A stretch of 64,000 nucleotides of DNA. Origin: an uncultured Deferribacteraceae bacterium. GTDB lineage: Bacteria; Chrysiogenota; Deferribacteres; CAMZNJ01. Positions 16,230-25,718 of this stretch are shown here, one piece after another. The stretch is taken from the NCBI GenBank assembly GCA_947313855.1, contig CAMZNS010000010.1, positions 14,249 to 78,248 on the forward strand, read 5' to 3'. A program made the translations under genes and the position numbers. Position 1 is the first letter of the stretch. Each line of letters opens with the position of its first letter. A model generated the notes under the pieces. That model made no database searches, was not told the DNA's origin, and saw nothing but the letters and a program-made list of their open reading frames with translations.

Positions 16230-17807
16230 GTGTTGATTTTGATTCGCCTACTTCTTGTTGTTATAATTATGCATGCTGTTCTTGTGGGATCTGCCCTCGG
16301 CGTGTCGCCTCAGTATGACAAATCTGGTGCCACTCAGCGTGAGGGAGCAATATGGTACGATGGCAAACCGTACTACAATATGGGCTCCATCGAAAGCCTG
16401 CTGGGAACACTTATCGCCGACGAAAACTACGACGAAGCTCTGTTCCTACTAGACACACTCGAACCCCTTTACCCGCAAAACTATCGCCTCTACAAATATC
16501 GTGCCGAAACCTATGCCAACATGGGGGAAGCCGCCAAAGCCGCCGACTCATATCGAGACTACTTCAACACAGCAACATTTCGCGATCGCGACGCACTAAT
16601 AAAATTCACCACCATCCTTTTCGGACTACGGCAATACGGTGAAGTTCGAAACTACCTGGATAAGTTTCACAACCGAAACGGCGAATACTACTACTACTAC
16701 GGCTTAACATACTACCGCGAAGGGTTATTTTATCAGGCAAGACGTAACTTCGCAAAGGTTCCCACGGGCAGTAGCTACTACCTCTCAGCACTACAACTTA
16801 GCGTTGAGTCGTGCATCGCTCTGGGGCAGTACGGCTGTGCACGCGACGGGTACGCCCTCATGAGCTCCCTCATCATCCCCGGTGCCAAGAGCCTGTCTGA
16901 GGCTGGATTCCTCCTGCTGAACAGCTACAAAAGTCGCAACAGCTTCTACGTCGATGTACGAGGCACATATGAACTCAATCCGGGGCTAGTCAACAAAGGA
17001 TCCATAGCAGCACCATCCGCAAGCGTTTTTGCCAACTACGCATACCTAGCCTACCCGTTCAGCACCTTCGATATTGTCACTAGCTCCATCTACATCGACA
17101 CCAATCGATACCTTGGCTCTGAGGACTTAGGGTATTTGTCTTACACCGTAGCGGGGCTCTCCTTGGTGGGGGAGGTCAGCAACGACGGGTATCGTGTTCG
17201 CCCCTTAGACCTACTGGCAGAGTTGTGGGCAGGTGATGATGGTCTAACCCGTGCTAGGGTTGGACTAGGGGTGCAGTGGGCAGGGAACTACGCCCTAAGT
17301 GTGCGTTTCCCTGTCTCCATCACATACAACCACTTCCTTGACGACAAAAGAAAGGGTGAAATCGGTGCTGTTGAGGGGGCGGGAGCCTTAATTCTGGGGT
17401 ACAATAACATAAATGTTCACCATAAAGTTTTTGTTAAAGGGCTCGCTTACTCACCCATTCAACCCCAAACTGTAGGCACAACATCATCCGGACCCTTCAT
17501 TAATTTCGCTGGCGGATACGAAGGGGGCTACTTTACTGATCGTTATTCCTTAGGTTTTTTTATGAACCAATCAGCAGAGCAGTACCTCAATCAAATAGTG
17601 GATCTATCCGTAGGCGTTGCCGGAATTCAACCAACCTACTACACAACCACTGTTGGTGCTGATGTGGGCGTATTCCTTCGCAATAGCATCAAGCTTTACG
17701 TTACTGGGCAGTACACTAAAGGTTTCTCGAATATGGCGAAGTTTTACGGCGGACTAGGGGACTACAACAACGTGGTTTTCGGCTCGGGTGCATCCCTTGT
17801 CTTTTAA
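16230..17807 (+). CDS. TPR-domain protein with C-terminal outer-membrane beta-barrel
   Basis: Signal peptide (LILIRLLLVVIIMHAVLVGSA), then TPR-like helical repeats (residues ~35-230, e.g. YKYRAETYANMGEAAKAAD), then about 290 residues of alternating aromatic/glycine strands ending in GSGASLVF, as in outer-membrane barrels. The arrangement resembles exopolysaccharide-export proteins in which periplasmic TPRs feed an outer-membrane pore, but no polysaccharide genes are near, so the function is open. Start uncertain: GTG 16230 is used; TTG 16200 or ATG 16269 are possible. A TATAAT at 16221-16226 complicates the choice. Next gene carries FecR. Confidence 0.72.
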   Translation: MLILIRLLLVVIIMHAVLVGSALGVSPQYDKSGATQREGAIWYDGKPYYNMGSIESLLGTLIADENYDEALFLLDTLEPLYPQNYRLYKYRAETYANMGEAAKAADSYRDYFNTATFRDRDALIKFTTILFGLRQYGEVRNYLDKFHNRNGEYYYYYGLTYYREGLFYQARRNFAKVPTGSSYYLSALQLSVESCIALGQYGCARDGYALMSSLIIPGAKSLSEAGFLLLNSYKSRNSFYVDVRGTYELNPGLVNKGSIAAPSASVFANYAYLAYPFSTFDIVTSSIYIDTNRYLGSEDLGYLSYTVAGLSLVGEVSNDGYRVRPLDLLAELWAGDDGLTRARVGLGVQWAGNYALSVRFPVSITYNHFLDDKRKGEIGAVEGAGALILGYNNINVHHKVFVKGLAYSPIQPQTVGTTSSGPFINFAGGYEGGYFTDRYSLGFFMNQSAEQYLNQIVDLSVGVAGIQPTYYTTTVGADVGVFLRNSIKLYVTGQYTKGFSNMAKFYGGLGDYNNVVFGSGASLVF

Positions 17808-17813
17808 AAAACC

Positions 17814-17842
17814 TTGCAAGAACGCTTAGTAAGATATACTAT
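17814..17842 (+). promoter_or_regulatory. Candidate promoter for the FecR-domain gene
   Basis: TTGCAA (17814-17819), 17-base spacer, TACTAT (17837-17842). The alternative -10 TATACT (17835-17840) would leave only 15 bases. Moderate match. Confidence 0.35.
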
Positions 17843-17896
17843 TAATAGTAATAACTAGATAGATTAATGTTTTTTTTGGGTTGCGAATGGTCAGGG

Positions 17897-17915
17897 AAGT
17901 ATCGGTGTGATACTT
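17897..17915. promoter_or_regulatory. Inverted repeat AAGTATC-N5-GATACTT in the leader
   Basis: Perfect 7-bp arms with a 5-base loop, 61 bases before the FecR-domain gene. It could be an RNA hairpin or operator. Confidence 0.45.
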
Positions 17916-17975
17916 ATGTATGCTGGCTGCAAAAGCAACACCATTGTTAAAGTTTGAAAAAACTAAGGAGCAGGT

Positions 17976-18782
17976 ATGATGAAGCTTTTCCTTGTTGCAG
18001 TAGTGGGGATGATGTCCATCGGAGCAACCTCTTTCGGCGGAGTAGTTAAAGTCGGTGAAGCCATGGAGTCGAAAGGGCGTGTGGAGGTTGTAAAACCTGA
18101 CGCCGTTCGTGGTGCACCCCTTAAGTCTGGCGGAATTGTGGAGGCTGGGGATATTGTTCGTACCTCTTCAGGTGCGTCCGCCGTACTTCTTCTTGTAGAC
18201 GGCTCTGTCTTAGAAGTTGGAGCAAGTTCCCGCGTGAAGTTCTACGAGCTAAACAAAAATTCCGATACACATGTTAACCTCGAAAAAGGGGATGTGCTCT
18301 TCGACATAACACCCATAACACCCATTCGTGGCACATTCAAGATCAAAACAACAACCTCAATCATCGGGGTGAAGGGAACAAATTTTAGGGTGATTGCAAC
18401 AGAATCAAGAACCAAAGTTACCATGAACAGAGGGGTGGTTGCAATTAGTTCTGTGCTGTCTCCAGGGAAGACCGTTTCGGTTTCGGCAGGTCAAGTTGCT
18501 GTTATAACCACCTCAGGGGTGCAGACGCGTAAGCAAACACAGTCGGAGCAAAGCGGAACACTTATCGACCTACAAGCCAAACCGAGTGTTGTCGATGGCA
18601 GGATGGATATCCCCAATAACATAGAAACCATGCCTGCATCTACTATTGAGGGTGATGACTCCACCCCTGCAACGCCGCCAAGTCCTGTTGACCCCAAAGA
18701 TAAACGCCCAGATAAGCCGGATCCAACACCACCAACACCGCCAACACCTAGCGGTCCAGCGGTTAAGATTATTGTGAAGTAG
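17976..18782 (+). CDS. Exported FecR-domain protein
   Basis: Signal peptide (LFLVAVVGMMSIGATSFG) then a FecR domain (residues ~35-165) with the typical pattern GGIVEAGDIVRTSSGASAVL, GSVLEVGASSRVKF and TSIIGVKGTNFRV. The tail is Pro-rich (TPATPPSPVDPKDKRPDKPD). Unlike ferric-citrate FecR it has no TM anti-sigma segment and no sigma factor beside it, so it belongs to the stand-alone periplasmic FecR class, possibly a ligand or glycan binder. SD AAGGAG precedes ATG. Pairing with the TPR/barrel protein upstream suggests a shared envelope job (inference). Confidence 0.85.
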   Translation: MMKLFLVAVVGMMSIGATSFGGVVKVGEAMESKGRVEVVKPDAVRGAPLKSGGIVEAGDIVRTSSGASAVLLLVDGSVLEVGASSRVKFYELNKNSDTHVNLEKGDVLFDITPITPIRGTFKIKTTTSIIGVKGTNFRVIATESRTKVTMNRGVVAISSVLSPGKTVSVSAGQVAVITTSGVQTRKQTQSEQSGTLIDLQAKPSVVDGRMDIPNNIETMPASTIEGDDSTPATPPSPVDPKDKRPDKPDPTPPTPPTPSGPAVKIIVK

Positions 18783-18968
18783 GTTGTGCGTTTGCAATGT
18801 TGTGCGTTGGTAGCGTTGCGTTTGCAATGTTGGTGTTGACCGCGTTGCGTTTGCAATGTTGTGCGTTGACCGCGTTGCGTTTGCAATGTTGTGCGTTGAC
18901 CGCGTTGCGTTTGCAATGTTGTGCGTTGGTAGCGTTGCGTTTGCAATGTTGGTGTTGACCACGTTGCG
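18783..18968. repeat. 29-30-bp minisatellite, about six copies
   Basis: The unit contains GCGTTGCGTTTGCAATGTTG plus GTGCGTTGACC or GTGTTGACC. It begins right after the FecR-domain stop. Copies differ by point changes and single-base length variants. Confidence 0.95.
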
Positions 18969-19004
18969 TTGGTTTCTGTAAATACATGGGGGTGCAAGTG
19001 TTTG

Positions 19005-19017
19005 TGATACTGTATCA
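19005..19017. promoter_or_regulatory. 13-bp palindrome TGATACTGTATCA upstream of tsaE
   Basis: Perfect 6-bp arms around a single T, 42 bases before the tsaE ATG, in a promoter-like AT-rich stretch. Possible operator. Confidence 0.4.
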
Positions 19018-19059
19018 TACTTTTTGCTTGTGCCTCCGTTCCCCGCTTAGGATGGTTTT

Positions 19060-19578
19060 ATGAGTACCTCTGTTTATCAAGCTCAGACTTTAGGGGATCT
19101 TGCTGATGTTGCGGGTTCCCTTGCGTCCTCCCTGTGTGGTAAGATTGTTTATCTTTCGGGTGATGTTGGTGCGGGTAAGACAACGTTTGTTAGTGCTTTG
19201 GCACCTCATCTTGGTTATTTCGGCTCAGTTAGTTCCCCCACGTTTACCCTGATAAACGAGTATTACCCGTCAACATCGCTGTCTACGTTGCCTATGCTCC
19301 CTATTTACCACGGTGATTTTTATCGTCTTCACGATGTTCAGCAGCTTGACAACATCGGTTTTTGGGATTTGGTTGACAATAGGGCAACTATTTTGGTAGA
19401 ATGGTCAGAATCGGTATCACTCAGCTCACTTTTACCACCTGATTGTACGATTACATTTACCCGTTTGCCGGGTCGGATAGATCTTCCTGATAAGGGTTTG
19501 AGTCTTTCGAATGTTGCAGGTAGTGGCGATTTGGGTTGCTACTTGGAGGTAGTTTTTCATCATGAAAGTAGCGTTTAA
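19060..19578 (+). CDS. tsaE: tRNA t6A biosynthesis ATPase TsaE
   Basis: ATPase that drives the TsaBDE complex making N6-threonylcarbamoyladenosine at tRNA position 37. P-loop GDVGAGKTT (residues 34-42), SSPTFTLINEY, the HGDFYRL block and ILVEWSE are all conserved. 172 aa, slightly long because of a Ser/Leu-rich insert and C-terminal extension. The next gene overlaps its last 17 bases. Confidence 0.93.
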   Translation: MSTSVYQAQTLGDLADVAGSLASSLCGKIVYLSGDVGAGKTTFVSALAPHLGYFGSVSSPTFTLINEYYPSTSLSTLPMLPIYHGDFYRLHDVQQLDNIGFWDLVDNRATILVEWSESVSLSSLLPPDCTITFTRLPGRIDLPDKGLSLSNVAGSGDLGCYLEVVFHHESSV

Positions 19579-19807
19579 GATTAATGAACGTCCGTTTACA
19601 GATGTTATTCCGGAGAGTTTGCAGTTCTATTTTTATGAGATAGAGTGTCTTTTGGAGTTGATAAACAGCGAAGAGGACGAGTCTTTGCTGAGCTATTACT
19701 CCTATCGGCTTGCGGCTATCGAGCGGGTTTTGAGTGAGCAGAATCTGCTTATGGTGGAGTTCCCCAATGGGCTTCCTACCATACTGGGCAACGACTACAA
19801 CCATTAG
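19562..19807 (+). CDS. Small protein of unknown function, coupled to tsaE
   Basis: 81 codons, ATG at 19562 inside the tsaE end, with GGAGGT upstream. Acidic, helical-looking sequence (SLQFYFYEIECLLELINSEE, YRLAAIERVLSEQ), no TM, no recognised domain. Clean Shine-Dalgarno and overlap support translation. Function not known. Confidence 0.6.
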   Translation: MKVAFKINERPFTDVIPESLQFYFYEIECLLELINSEEDESLLSYYSYRLAAIERVLSEQNLLMVEFPNGLPTILGNDYNH

Positions 19808-19819
19808 CGGGCAGCGTGG

Positions 19820-20109
19820 CACAGCTTGAGTCGGCGTTGCGTTATGTTGGCGTATTCGCGTTGCAGTTGCGTTGCAGTTGCGTTGCACAGCTTGAGTCGG
19901 CGTTGCGTTATGTTGGCGTATTCGCGTTGCAGTTGCGTTGCAGTTGCGTGGCACAGCTTGAGTCGGCGTTGCGTTATGTTGGCGTATTCGCGTTGCAGTT
20001 GCGTTGCACAGCTTGAGTCGGCGTTGCGTTATGTTGGCGTATTCGCGTGGCAGTTGCGTGGCACAGCTTGAGTCGGCGTTGCGTTATGTTGGCGTATTCG
20101 CGTTGCAGT
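19820..20109. repeat. 55/66-bp nested minisatellite, five copies
   Basis: Copies start at 19820, 19886, 19952, 20007 and 20062, giving periods of 66, 66, 55 and 55. The 11-base difference equals one extra GTTGCGTTGCA-type subunit, so a short repeat is nested within a long one. Occupies most of the 392-base gap before valS; no gene seen. Confidence 0.96.
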
Positions 20110-20199
20110 TTTCAATAAACTAATAAATTTAGTCGTCTTAGTCGTATGTAAGTAGTGTGTACGCGTGCCTGCATACTGAGCGATGCAGGAGTTTCAAGT

Positions 20200-22938
20200 A
20201 TGTCGAAAAATAACCACCCCTTAGCCCACCTATTTACCACCGAGTCGTGGTCGTCGCCCCGTGTACTCTTTGGCGACTACGAGTCTGATATCTACTCCTA
20301 CTGGCTTGACTCCGCCTACTTTGAGGTGGACATGAACAGCTCTAAGCCACCCTTCTCCATGCTTATCCCCCCACCAAATGTTACTGGTAACCTGCACATC
20401 GGTCACGCACTCAACACCACACTGCAAGATATGCTTGCTCGGTATCATCGTCTTCGTGGGTACGAAGTGTTCTGGTCTGTGGGCACCGATCACGCTGGCA
20501 TTGCCACACAAAATGTTGTTGAGCGTGAGCTGCACAAGGATGGCATAACCCGTCATGATTTGGGTCGCGAGAAGTTTGTGGAGCGTGTTTGGGAGTGGAA
20601 GGAGGAGTACGGCAGTAGCATTAAGAATCAGCTGATGCGTATGGGTGCTTCCTGCGACTGGTCGCGAGAGTGGTTCACCATGGACGACAACCTCAGTCGT
20701 GTTGTTCGCCACACCTTTGTTGAATTCTACAAAAAGGGGCTTATCTACCGTGGCGAATACATGGTCAACTGGTGTCCACGGTGTCTGTCTGCCATTAGCG
20801 ACTTGGAGACCAACAGCATTGAGGGCAAATCCCTCATGTACGACATAAAATACCCCCTCGCCGATGGTAGTGGTCATGTTGTCATATCCACTACCCGACC
20901 CGAAACCTATTTTGCCGATGTTGCTGTTGCTGTGCACCCCGATGATAATCGCTACAAGCACCTTGTTGGCAAGATGGTGGAGTTGCCCCTCGTTGGTCGT
21001 AGCATCCCCATTATTGCAGATGATTACGTGGACATGGAGTTCGGATCCGCCTGCCTCAAGGTTACCCCTTCCCACGATGCCAATGATTTCGAAATCGGCA
21101 AACGACACAACCTAGAACACCTCGAAGTAATCGACGCGGATGGTACCTTAAACCAACTTGCAGGCAAGTACGCTGGCTTGGATAGGTTTGAGGCACGCAA
21201 ACAGGTTGTTGCGGGGTTGGAGGAGGCTGGCTACCTGATTGCCACCCACGATCACACCAATGCTGTTGGATCGTGCGACAGGTGCTCCACCGTAATCGAA
21301 CCACGCCTGTCTGAGCAATGGTTTTTGAGCATGAAAGATATGGCTGCTGTTGCTATCGACGCTGTTGAGTCGGGTGAGATTAAACTCCATCCGCCAACAT
21401 GGCAAAACCTTTACTTCGACTGGATGACGAATATTCGCGACTGGTGCATCTCACGCCAACTTTGGTGGGGGCACCGCATCCCCGCATACTACTGCCACAA
21501 CGGACACACCACCGTTGCCATGGAAACACCCACCTCTTGTGCCACTTGTGGCGGCGAGATATCGCACCAAGATGAAGATGTTTTAGACACATGGTACTCA
21601 TCGCAACTCCTACCATTTGCTGTGCTAGGATGGCCAGAAGATACGGCAATGATGGACAGATTCTACCCGTCGTCGGTGCTTTCCACCGGTTTTGACATAA
21701 TATTCTTTTGGGTCGCACGAATGATAATGATGGGGTACGAGTTTACAGGTAAAAAACCGTTTGACAATGTATACTTCCACGCCTTGGTGCGAGATTCAAA
21801 CGGTCAGAAAATGAGCAAATCCAAGGGGAATGTTGTGAACCCCCTAGAGCTGGCAGACAAATACGGTGCCGATACGCTACGTATGTCGTTGGCAGCTTTC
21901 GCTGTGCAGGGGCGAGATATTAAGCTCGACCTCAACCGTGTCGAAGGGTTCTACCACTTTACAAACAAAATCTGGAACGCATCCCGCTTTGTCATGATAA
22001 ACGCTCAAGACGCAACATACACCGAGCCCACAATTAGCGATAAAGGTGTGGTGGATACCGCCGACAGGTGGATAATCATGGAGCTCAATACCGCACTCAA
22101 TAAATTCTCGCAACAAATAGAAGGGTACAACTTCGGCGGTGCAATGCAAACCGCTTACGACTTCTTCTGGAGCACATACTGCGACTGGTATCTCGAGGTT
22201 GTCAAAGTACGACTTGCTGGGGTGGATACATCCACAGAAGATGGTGCAAAAATACGGGACGAAGCAACAAGCATGACACTGTACGTTCTGCGTAGCTCAC
22301 TAATCATGCTCCACAGTGTCGCACCATTCCTCACCGAGTACATCTACCAACAACTACCCAACAAACGAACACAATCTATTATGCTGGAGGAATACCCGAA
22401 CCCCGCCATCTCGCAAGCATTACAAGACGGTGGTGAAGGTGGAATCGCAGAAGCCTTCCAAAGTGCCACAACACAGATGAGCCTCGCAATGGAGTTTATC
22501 ACCATGGTACGTAACATTCGTGGGGAATACAATATCCCCGCTAAGGTTGAGCTAAGTATTTTGGTGCGTTGTGATGAAGCGTCGCAAGGGGCACTGGAAC
22601 AGTCGCAAAACCTTGTTCACGCCCTTGCCAACGTGGGAACAATGAATTTTGTTGCAACACTTGAAGACGCACCTGAAGGGAGTGCCACCAAGGTTTCATC
22701 CAACTTTGAGGTTGCAGTCAATATCAAAGACTACATCGATATTCCGCAAGAGATTGCACGCCTCGAACGTGAAAAGAAAGGACTACTGAAAGACCTGTCC
22801 GTGTATGGCAAAAAACTCGAAAATAAACGATTTCTGGAGAGTGCACCCAAAGAGGTTATTACCAAAGATAGGGCGAAGGTTGCGGACTTAAATGAACAGC
22901 TGGAATCAGTTGTTCGTGCGTTATCGTCGTTGACTTAG
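20200..22938 (+). CDS. valS: Valyl-tRNA synthetase
   Basis: Class I synthetase charging tRNA-Val. HIGH-type motif in PNVTGNLHIGHAL, editing domain with TTRPETYFADVAVAVHP, KMSKS loop in GQKMSKSKGNVVNP, anticodon-binding domain, and a C-terminal coiled coil (IPQEIARLEREKKGLLKDL). ATG at 20200 follows AGGAG (20187-20191); the frame upstream to 20155 lacks a signal. 912 aa. Confidence 0.97.
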   Translation: MSKNNHPLAHLFTTESWSSPRVLFGDYESDIYSYWLDSAYFEVDMNSSKPPFSMLIPPPNVTGNLHIGHALNTTLQDMLARYHRLRGYEVFWSVGTDHAGIATQNVVERELHKDGITRHDLGREKFVERVWEWKEEYGSSIKNQLMRMGASCDWSREWFTMDDNLSRVVRHTFVEFYKKGLIYRGEYMVNWCPRCLSAISDLETNSIEGKSLMYDIKYPLADGSGHVVISTTRPETYFADVAVAVHPDDNRYKHLVGKMVELPLVGRSIPIIADDYVDMEFGSACLKVTPSHDANDFEIGKRHNLEHLEVIDADGTLNQLAGKYAGLDRFEARKQVVAGLEEAGYLIATHDHTNAVGSCDRCSTVIEPRLSEQWFLSMKDMAAVAIDAVESGEIKLHPPTWQNLYFDWMTNIRDWCISRQLWWGHRIPAYYCHNGHTTVAMETPTSCATCGGEISHQDEDVLDTWYSSQLLPFAVLGWPEDTAMMDRFYPSSVLSTGFDIIFFWVARMIMMGYEFTGKKPFDNVYFHALVRDSNGQKMSKSKGNVVNPLELADKYGADTLRMSLAAFAVQGRDIKLDLNRVEGFYHFTNKIWNASRFVMINAQDATYTEPTISDKGVVDTADRWIIMELNTALNKFSQQIEGYNFGGAMQTAYDFFWSTYCDWYLEVVKVRLAGVDTSTEDGAKIRDEATSMTLYVLRSSLIMLHSVAPFLTEYIYQQLPNKRTQSIMLEEYPNPAISQALQDGGEGGIAEAFQSATTQMSLAMEFITMVRNIRGEYNIPAKVELSILVRCDEASQGALEQSQNLVHALANVGTMNFVATLEDAPEGSATKVSSNFEVAVNIKDYIDIPQEIARLEREKKGLLKDLSVYGKKLENKRFLESAPKEVITKDRAKVADLNEQLESVVRALSSLT

Positions 22939-22951
22939 GTAGTAGCTTTTT

Positions 22952-24814
22952 ATGGATGGTTTGAGTTTATACAAGTTTTTTCGGTGCTGTAACGAAATTT
23001 TCGGGGCTAACGCTAACGCTAACGCTAACGCTGGTGCTGGTGCTAACGCTGGTGCTGGTGCTAACGCTAACGCTGGTGCTAACGCTGGTGCACAAGTGAA
23101 CTCACTCCTACTATGGAACGACGCCATCTACCTCAACCTTTACAAAAAAGAGGTACACTCGTTGGCATTTACGTTCGGATCTGGTCGTGCTAGCCTGTCG
23201 TTTGTGAGCGATACATTTTCGTCGAAGCAGGTGGGTATTTTCGAGAACCTACGTGGGGGCACTGTTGAGGGGTTTTCCACCCATGGACATGATCGCATCG
23301 GGTTTGTTGACATAGCGAAACGTCGCCCTAGTGGTAAGTTGCAGCGGTTTCGGTTAGTGTTTGAGATTGTTGGTGCCATGTCCAACTTCTTTATCCTTGA
23401 TGGCGAAACTGGTCGCATCCTCTACAACCTTAATCAGCGTAACATGGATACCGCTCGCTCTATCGGCGTGTCCCATGTGTATCAACCCTTTGCCTCCAAC
23501 AAAACCATGGCTTTGGCGAACTACAGCAGTGCCTCTGAGGCTCGACTTGACGCCCCTACGAATAGTTCGGCGTCTGCTGCTGCTGAGGCGTATTTTTCGT
23601 CCCTCGAAGGGTTCTCCAAACCACTTGTACGCGAGGCTGTTGATCTGGTTGAGTCGCACGGTTACGATGTGGCGTTGGAGTATATTTTCCATGAAATAAA
23701 TATGGGCACCGACTTTTACGCCCAAGACGCCACCCTATTGCCCTTTACAAGGCATGTCTGTGGTATGGATGATTTCGCCAATGTGGGGGGTACATCCCCT
23801 GAGACACCCCCTGAGACACCCCCTGTTGAGGGAGCAAAGTGGCGTGCATACAACTTTCTGAGCCCAGAGATGGGAGCGTATTTGCAGTCCTTGACACCGC
23901 GGGAAGCTACCCTGCGAATATCTGTGGCAAGTAGTATTCGTAAGGGGCTTAAAAAATATACTCAGCTGTGCAAAGGCTTACGTACCGAGTTGGAGAACGC
24001 CTCAAACTACGAAAAATATCGCCAAGAGGCAGACCTACTAAAGATGAACCTACACACTGTTCGAGGTCGCGGCGTCTACAGCCTCACCAAATACACCCCT
24101 GATGGCGTTGAATCGAATATCCGATACACCTACAACAGCGATCTACATGTTCACGACTACATGAAACGACTCTACCACCGTGCAGGACGACTCGAACGAG
24201 GTATCCCTGTCATACAAGAAAGACTCAACCTCATGGAAAGCTATGTGAAGTTTTACGAAGAACAGGAACACTACTGCGAAACAGCATCATACGGCGAACT
24301 GCTCTACATGCGAAGTAACGTGCTCGTGCTTGGCAAAAAAGGGGGGGAACCTAACAAACACGGATCCGGCGGTGCCAAAGGACGCAAAAAACTGGACGCT
24401 CGACTAAAATATGAAGGGTTCCACCGATTCGAAATAGACGGCGTACTGTGCATGCTCGGGAAAAATAGTCGCGGAAACCACGAACTACTACGTGAAGCAC
24501 TGCCACACGACCACTGGGTGCACGCCAAAGGGATACCATCTGCACACGGAATAATACGATGGAACAACGACAACAACACTAACCATGACCAAGATAAACT
24601 GGACGCACTAATACACACAATGGCTCAACTAGTTGCACACTACACCAAAACAACCAACAAACAGGTGGAAATAGACTACACAATACGCAAAAATGTGCGA
24701 AACGTAAAAGGTGCACCCATGGGGTTCGTAACCTACAAAGGATTCAAAACCATCGCTGTGAACAAAATGAACAAAAACAAAGTAGAACAAATTATCGAGA
24801 ACAGGAAGCGGTAA
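22952..24814 (+). CDS. rqcH: NFACT protein, RqcH/FbpA family (ribosome quality control)
   Basis: Binds stalled 50S-peptidyl-tRNA and directs C-terminal alanine tailing in organisms where it was studied. The NFACT-N domain begins at MDGLSLYKFF and has the DR motif in GHDRIGF (residues 114-115); a coiled-coil middle follows; the NFACT-R (DUF814) domain contains LPHDHWVHAKGIPSAHGIIR. An insertion of about 30 residues made only of Ala, Asn and Gly (residues 19-48, 6-bp unit) splits the usually short loop after the first helix. ETPP is also duplicated (about residues 286-293). 620 aa. Same operon as valS and trmB. Confidence 0.9.
   Translation: MDGLSLYKFFRCCNEIFGANANANANAGAGANAGAGANANAGANAGAQVNSLLLWNDAIYLNLYKKEVHSLAFTFGSGRASLSFVSDTFSSKQVGIFENLRGGTVEGFSTHGHDRIGFVDIAKRRPSGKLQRFRLVFEIVGAMSNFFILDGETGRILYNLNQRNMDTARSIGVSHVYQPFASNKTMALANYSSASEARLDAPTNSSASAAAEAYFSSLEGFSKPLVREAVDLVESHGYDVALEYIFHEINMGTDFYAQDATLLPFTRHVCGMDDFANVGGTSPETPPETPPVEGAKWRAYNFLSPEMGAYLQSLTPREATLRISVASSIRKGLKKYTQLCKGLRTELENASNYEKYRQEADLLKMNLHTVRGRGVYSLTKYTPDGVESNIRYTYNSDLHVHDYMKRLYHRAGRLERGIPVIQERLNLMESYVKFYEEQEHYCETASYGELLYMRSNVLVLGKKGGEPNKHGSGGAKGRKKLDARLKYEGFHRFEIDGVLCMLGKNSRGNHELLREALPHDHWVHAKGIPSAHGIIRWNNDNNTNHDQDKLDALIHTMAQLVAHYTKTTNKQVEIDYTIRKNVRNVKGAPMGFVTYKGFKTIAVNKMNKNKVEQIIENRKR
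22999..23090. repeat. In-frame GCTAAC/GCTGGT hexamer array inside rqcH
   Basis: About fifteen 6-bp units in two variants, encoding Ala-Asn and Ala-Gly, arranged in a nested order (ctggtgctggtgctaacg repeated). Purely coding; frame kept. Confidence 0.96.
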
Positions 24815-24840
24815 CAACAAAATAAACTGGATAGATAGCA

Positions 24841-25677
24841 ATGAACGACACTAACACCCAACAACAAATAAACAACAAACCGATTGTGGGGAAGTACGGC
24901 TGGTACGACTACTTCAACCCCAACATCGGCTCACGGGCAACACGCAATACGAATAACCCCCACGGCGTTGTAACACGCAAGCACTCCCGAGGAGACAACC
25001 TGAACAGTAGCTTCACAAACTTCACCGACAACCGATACATTTACAGCAACAACATGTGGAACGCCATCGAAAAATACGCACCAAGATACCCCGAAGTACG
25101 ACCCGAAACCGTTTTCGACAATAACAACAAAACTGTCCTTGAAGTTGGCATCGGTAATGGCGAATTCCTCATCAATCTGGCGGAAAATAACCCCGAAACC
25201 AACTTTATCGGATTCGAAGTATTCAAAGAGGGGGCAACAAAATGCATACGCCGATGCAAGTCTCTGGGACTAAACAACGTTCGTGTGGTGCATTTCGATG
25301 CAATATTCTACATGCACCTACTGGAAAAATCATCCATCAGCGAAATCTACGTTAACTTCCCCGATCCATGGTTCAAAAAACGCCACAGAAAGAGACGTAT
25401 CATTAATCCGCAATTTGTTGAGCTAGTTGCAAGCCTGCTAAAACCTGATGGCGTGCTCAATATTGCCACAGACAACGAAGACTACGCCACAGGCTTGGAC
25501 GGAATACAGCATACCCTAGAAAACTGTGCATCGGGTGGCACCCTCTCCAATATGCAGGGAGAACCATTCACCCACGACGACTCACACTACTTCCCCACAA
25601 AATACTACCGCAAGTTCGGTCGCCAACGCTCCTACTTCTTCAAGTACTATCGACCCAACACCAATGCACAAAAGTAA
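24841..25677 (+). CDS. trmB: tRNA (guanine-N7)-methyltransferase TrmB
   Basis: SAM-dependent m7G46 methylation of tRNA. SAM motif LEVGIGNGEFL, catalytic block VNFPDPWFKKRHRKRRI, and the C-terminal TKYYRKFGRQR. The N-terminal ~75 residues form an extension rich in Asn/Thr (NDTNTQQQINNKP). 278 aa, 26 bases after rqcH. Confidence 0.93.
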   Translation: MNDTNTQQQINNKPIVGKYGWYDYFNPNIGSRATRNTNNPHGVVTRKHSRGDNLNSSFTNFTDNRYIYSNNMWNAIEKYAPRYPEVRPETVFDNNNKTVLEVGIGNGEFLINLAENNPETNFIGFEVFKEGATKCIRRCKSLGLNNVRVVHFDAIFYMHLLEKSSISEIYVNFPDPWFKKRHRKRRIINPQFVELVASLLKPDGVLNIATDNEDYATGLDGIQHTLENCASGGTLSNMQGEPFTHDDSHYFPTKYYRKFGRQRSYFFKYYRPNTNAQK

Positions 25678-25718
25678 CCAAATAACAACTAAATAATAAA
25701 TTAAACGAGGTGATTTTT

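Noticed and set aside
17880-17975. Cyclic-di-GMP or other known riboswitch before the FecR gene
   Set aside because: There is a hairpin, but I could not match the conserved bases of any riboswitch class.
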